DNA from: a bacterium
GTDB taxonomy: Bacteria; Patescibacteriota; Patescibacteriia; Buchananbacterales; UBA6539
Length of the DNA stretch: 5,862 nucleotides
Assembly (NCBI GenBank): GCA_023246815.1
Contig: JAHFHR010000046.1
Location: 1 to 5,862 of the forward strand
Reading direction: 5' to 3'
Below the pieces are notes generated by a model that was given only the letters and a program-made list of their open reading frames with translations, ran no database searches and was not told the origin of the DNA. The translations under genes were made by a program, and so were the position numbers. The first letter of the stretch is position 1. Each line of letters begins with the position of its first letter. Below, in pieces: positions 5,444-5,862 of this stretch.

Positions 5444-5474
5444 AAAAGTACTCCGACGGGAAGATCGGAGTACT
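5442..5474 (-). terminator. Intrinsic terminator between convergent genes, strongest on minus strand
   Basis: A perfect 10-bp stem, AGTACTCCGA (5447-5456) with TCGGAGTACT (5465-5474), has an 8-nt loop. Read on the minus strand it is followed directly by six T (plus A run 5442-5447), so it ends the small membrane-protein gene. On the plus strand the first T run (5483-5487) comes 8 nt after the stem, so it would be weak for the glycosyltransferase message. The minus-strand U-tract overlaps the glycosyltransferase stop codon. Confidence 0.85.
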
Positions 5475-5504
5475 GAAGATGGTTTTTGTGACTTAGATTG
5501 CGGT

Positions 5505-5861
5505 TCAGTCACTAAGGCGAATCAGCGTTTTACCGAATCTTTCTCTAAATTCGGGGAACAAAATGAGTGCAAGTATGAGTGCGATGAGTGCAATAAATGT
5601 CAGGATGGCTCCTAGGGTATTATGGGATTTATCCCGTGAGTAATGCACTCCTTCGTATCGTTCTAAATCAGAAGAGGCAAGACCACTATCTATAAGTAGT
5701 TTGCCTACGCCGAGGAGGGCCATCGCTACGACCATCGTCAAAATAGCCCATTCCGGGTAGGGAACGATGAAAAGGAAAATCATCGCTAGAAGCATTAGTA
5801 TACCACTTACAAAGAACATCCCACCGACAAGAAGCTGCATACCAGTGCTATATCTAGACAT
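5505..5861 (-). CDS. Small membrane protein of unknown function, three predicted helices
   Basis: I do not recognise this 118-residue protein. It has three hydrophobic segments: about 9-32 (LLVGGMFFVSGILMLLAM...), 38-56 (WAILTMVVAMALLGVG...) and 82-102 (TLGAILTFIALIALILALIL). A charged loop of about 25 residues (57-81, with DLERYEG and HYSRDKSH) lies between helices two and three, and a short basic/acidic tail (FRERFGKTLIRLSD) follows the last helix. There is no signal-peptide cleavage pattern and no catalytic motif. The predicted start lies one base from the window edge, so the gene could begin further upstream and its ribosome binding site cannot be seen. The even hydrophobic pattern and the well-placed terminator support a real gene. 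It faces the polysaccharide operon tail to tail, so no functional link is implied. Confidence 0.7.
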   Translation of the reverse strand: MSRYSTGMQLLVGGMFFVSGILMLLAMIFLFIVPYPEWAILTMVVAMALLGVGKLLIDSGLASSDLERYEGVHYSRDKSHNTLGAILTFIALIALILALILFPEFRERFGKTLIRLSD

Positions 5862-5862
5862 A

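Noticed and set aside
5488..5512. Inverted repeat GTGACT/AGTCAC around the stop of the small membrane-protein gene
   Set aside because: It is only 6 bp with a 13-nt loop and has no U-tract. The nearby 10-bp hairpin is a far better terminator.

Overview
This window looks like a piece of a bacterial genome from a small-genome, uncultured-type lineage. My best guess is Patescibacteria/CPR, at modest confidence. The guess rests on compact spacing, starts without good Shine-Dalgarno sequences (two of them look leaderless), a reduced and rearranged RNase P RNA, and divergent versions of common proteins. Nothing in the window fixes the taxon. I see no CRISPR array, transposase, phage gene or tRNA.

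Layout. Positions 1-892 (+) hold the 3' end of recJ (single-strand exonuclease) and a compact ribonuclease HI gene, both nucleic-acid housekeeping. A 74-bp imperfect palindrome of a dispersed-repeat type sits between them and supplies the last codons and stop of recJ. Positions 923-2248 (+) encode a full-length type I glutamine synthetase with all recognisable active-site residues.

Positions 2249-2930 contain no protein gene and are RNA territory on the minus strand. RNase P RNA (rnpB, about 2441-2851) has a clear promoter and an abutting 12-bp bidirectional terminator hairpin. Downstream of it is a second transcription unit of about 140 nt (about 2251-2392) with its own promoter, a structured 5' hairpin and a 13-bp terminator hairpin followed by six U. 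I cannot assign it to a known family. It is the strongest candidate here for an undescribed element. It ends 2 nt from the glutamine synthetase stop codon and is antisense to that gene's expected 3' UTR.

Positions 2931-5443 (+) form a two-gene surface-polysaccharide operon: a membrane polyprenyl-phosphate sugar-1-phosphate transferase (the initiating enzyme) and a GT4 glycosyltransferase joined by an ATGA start/stop overlap. Its promoter is back-to-back with the rnpB promoter and places the transcript start on the ATG itself. The first enzyme loads a sugar phosphate on the lipid carrier, and the second plausibly adds a following sugar. The window closes with a convergent minus-strand gene for a small three-helix membrane protein of unknown function, with a strong terminator between the two.
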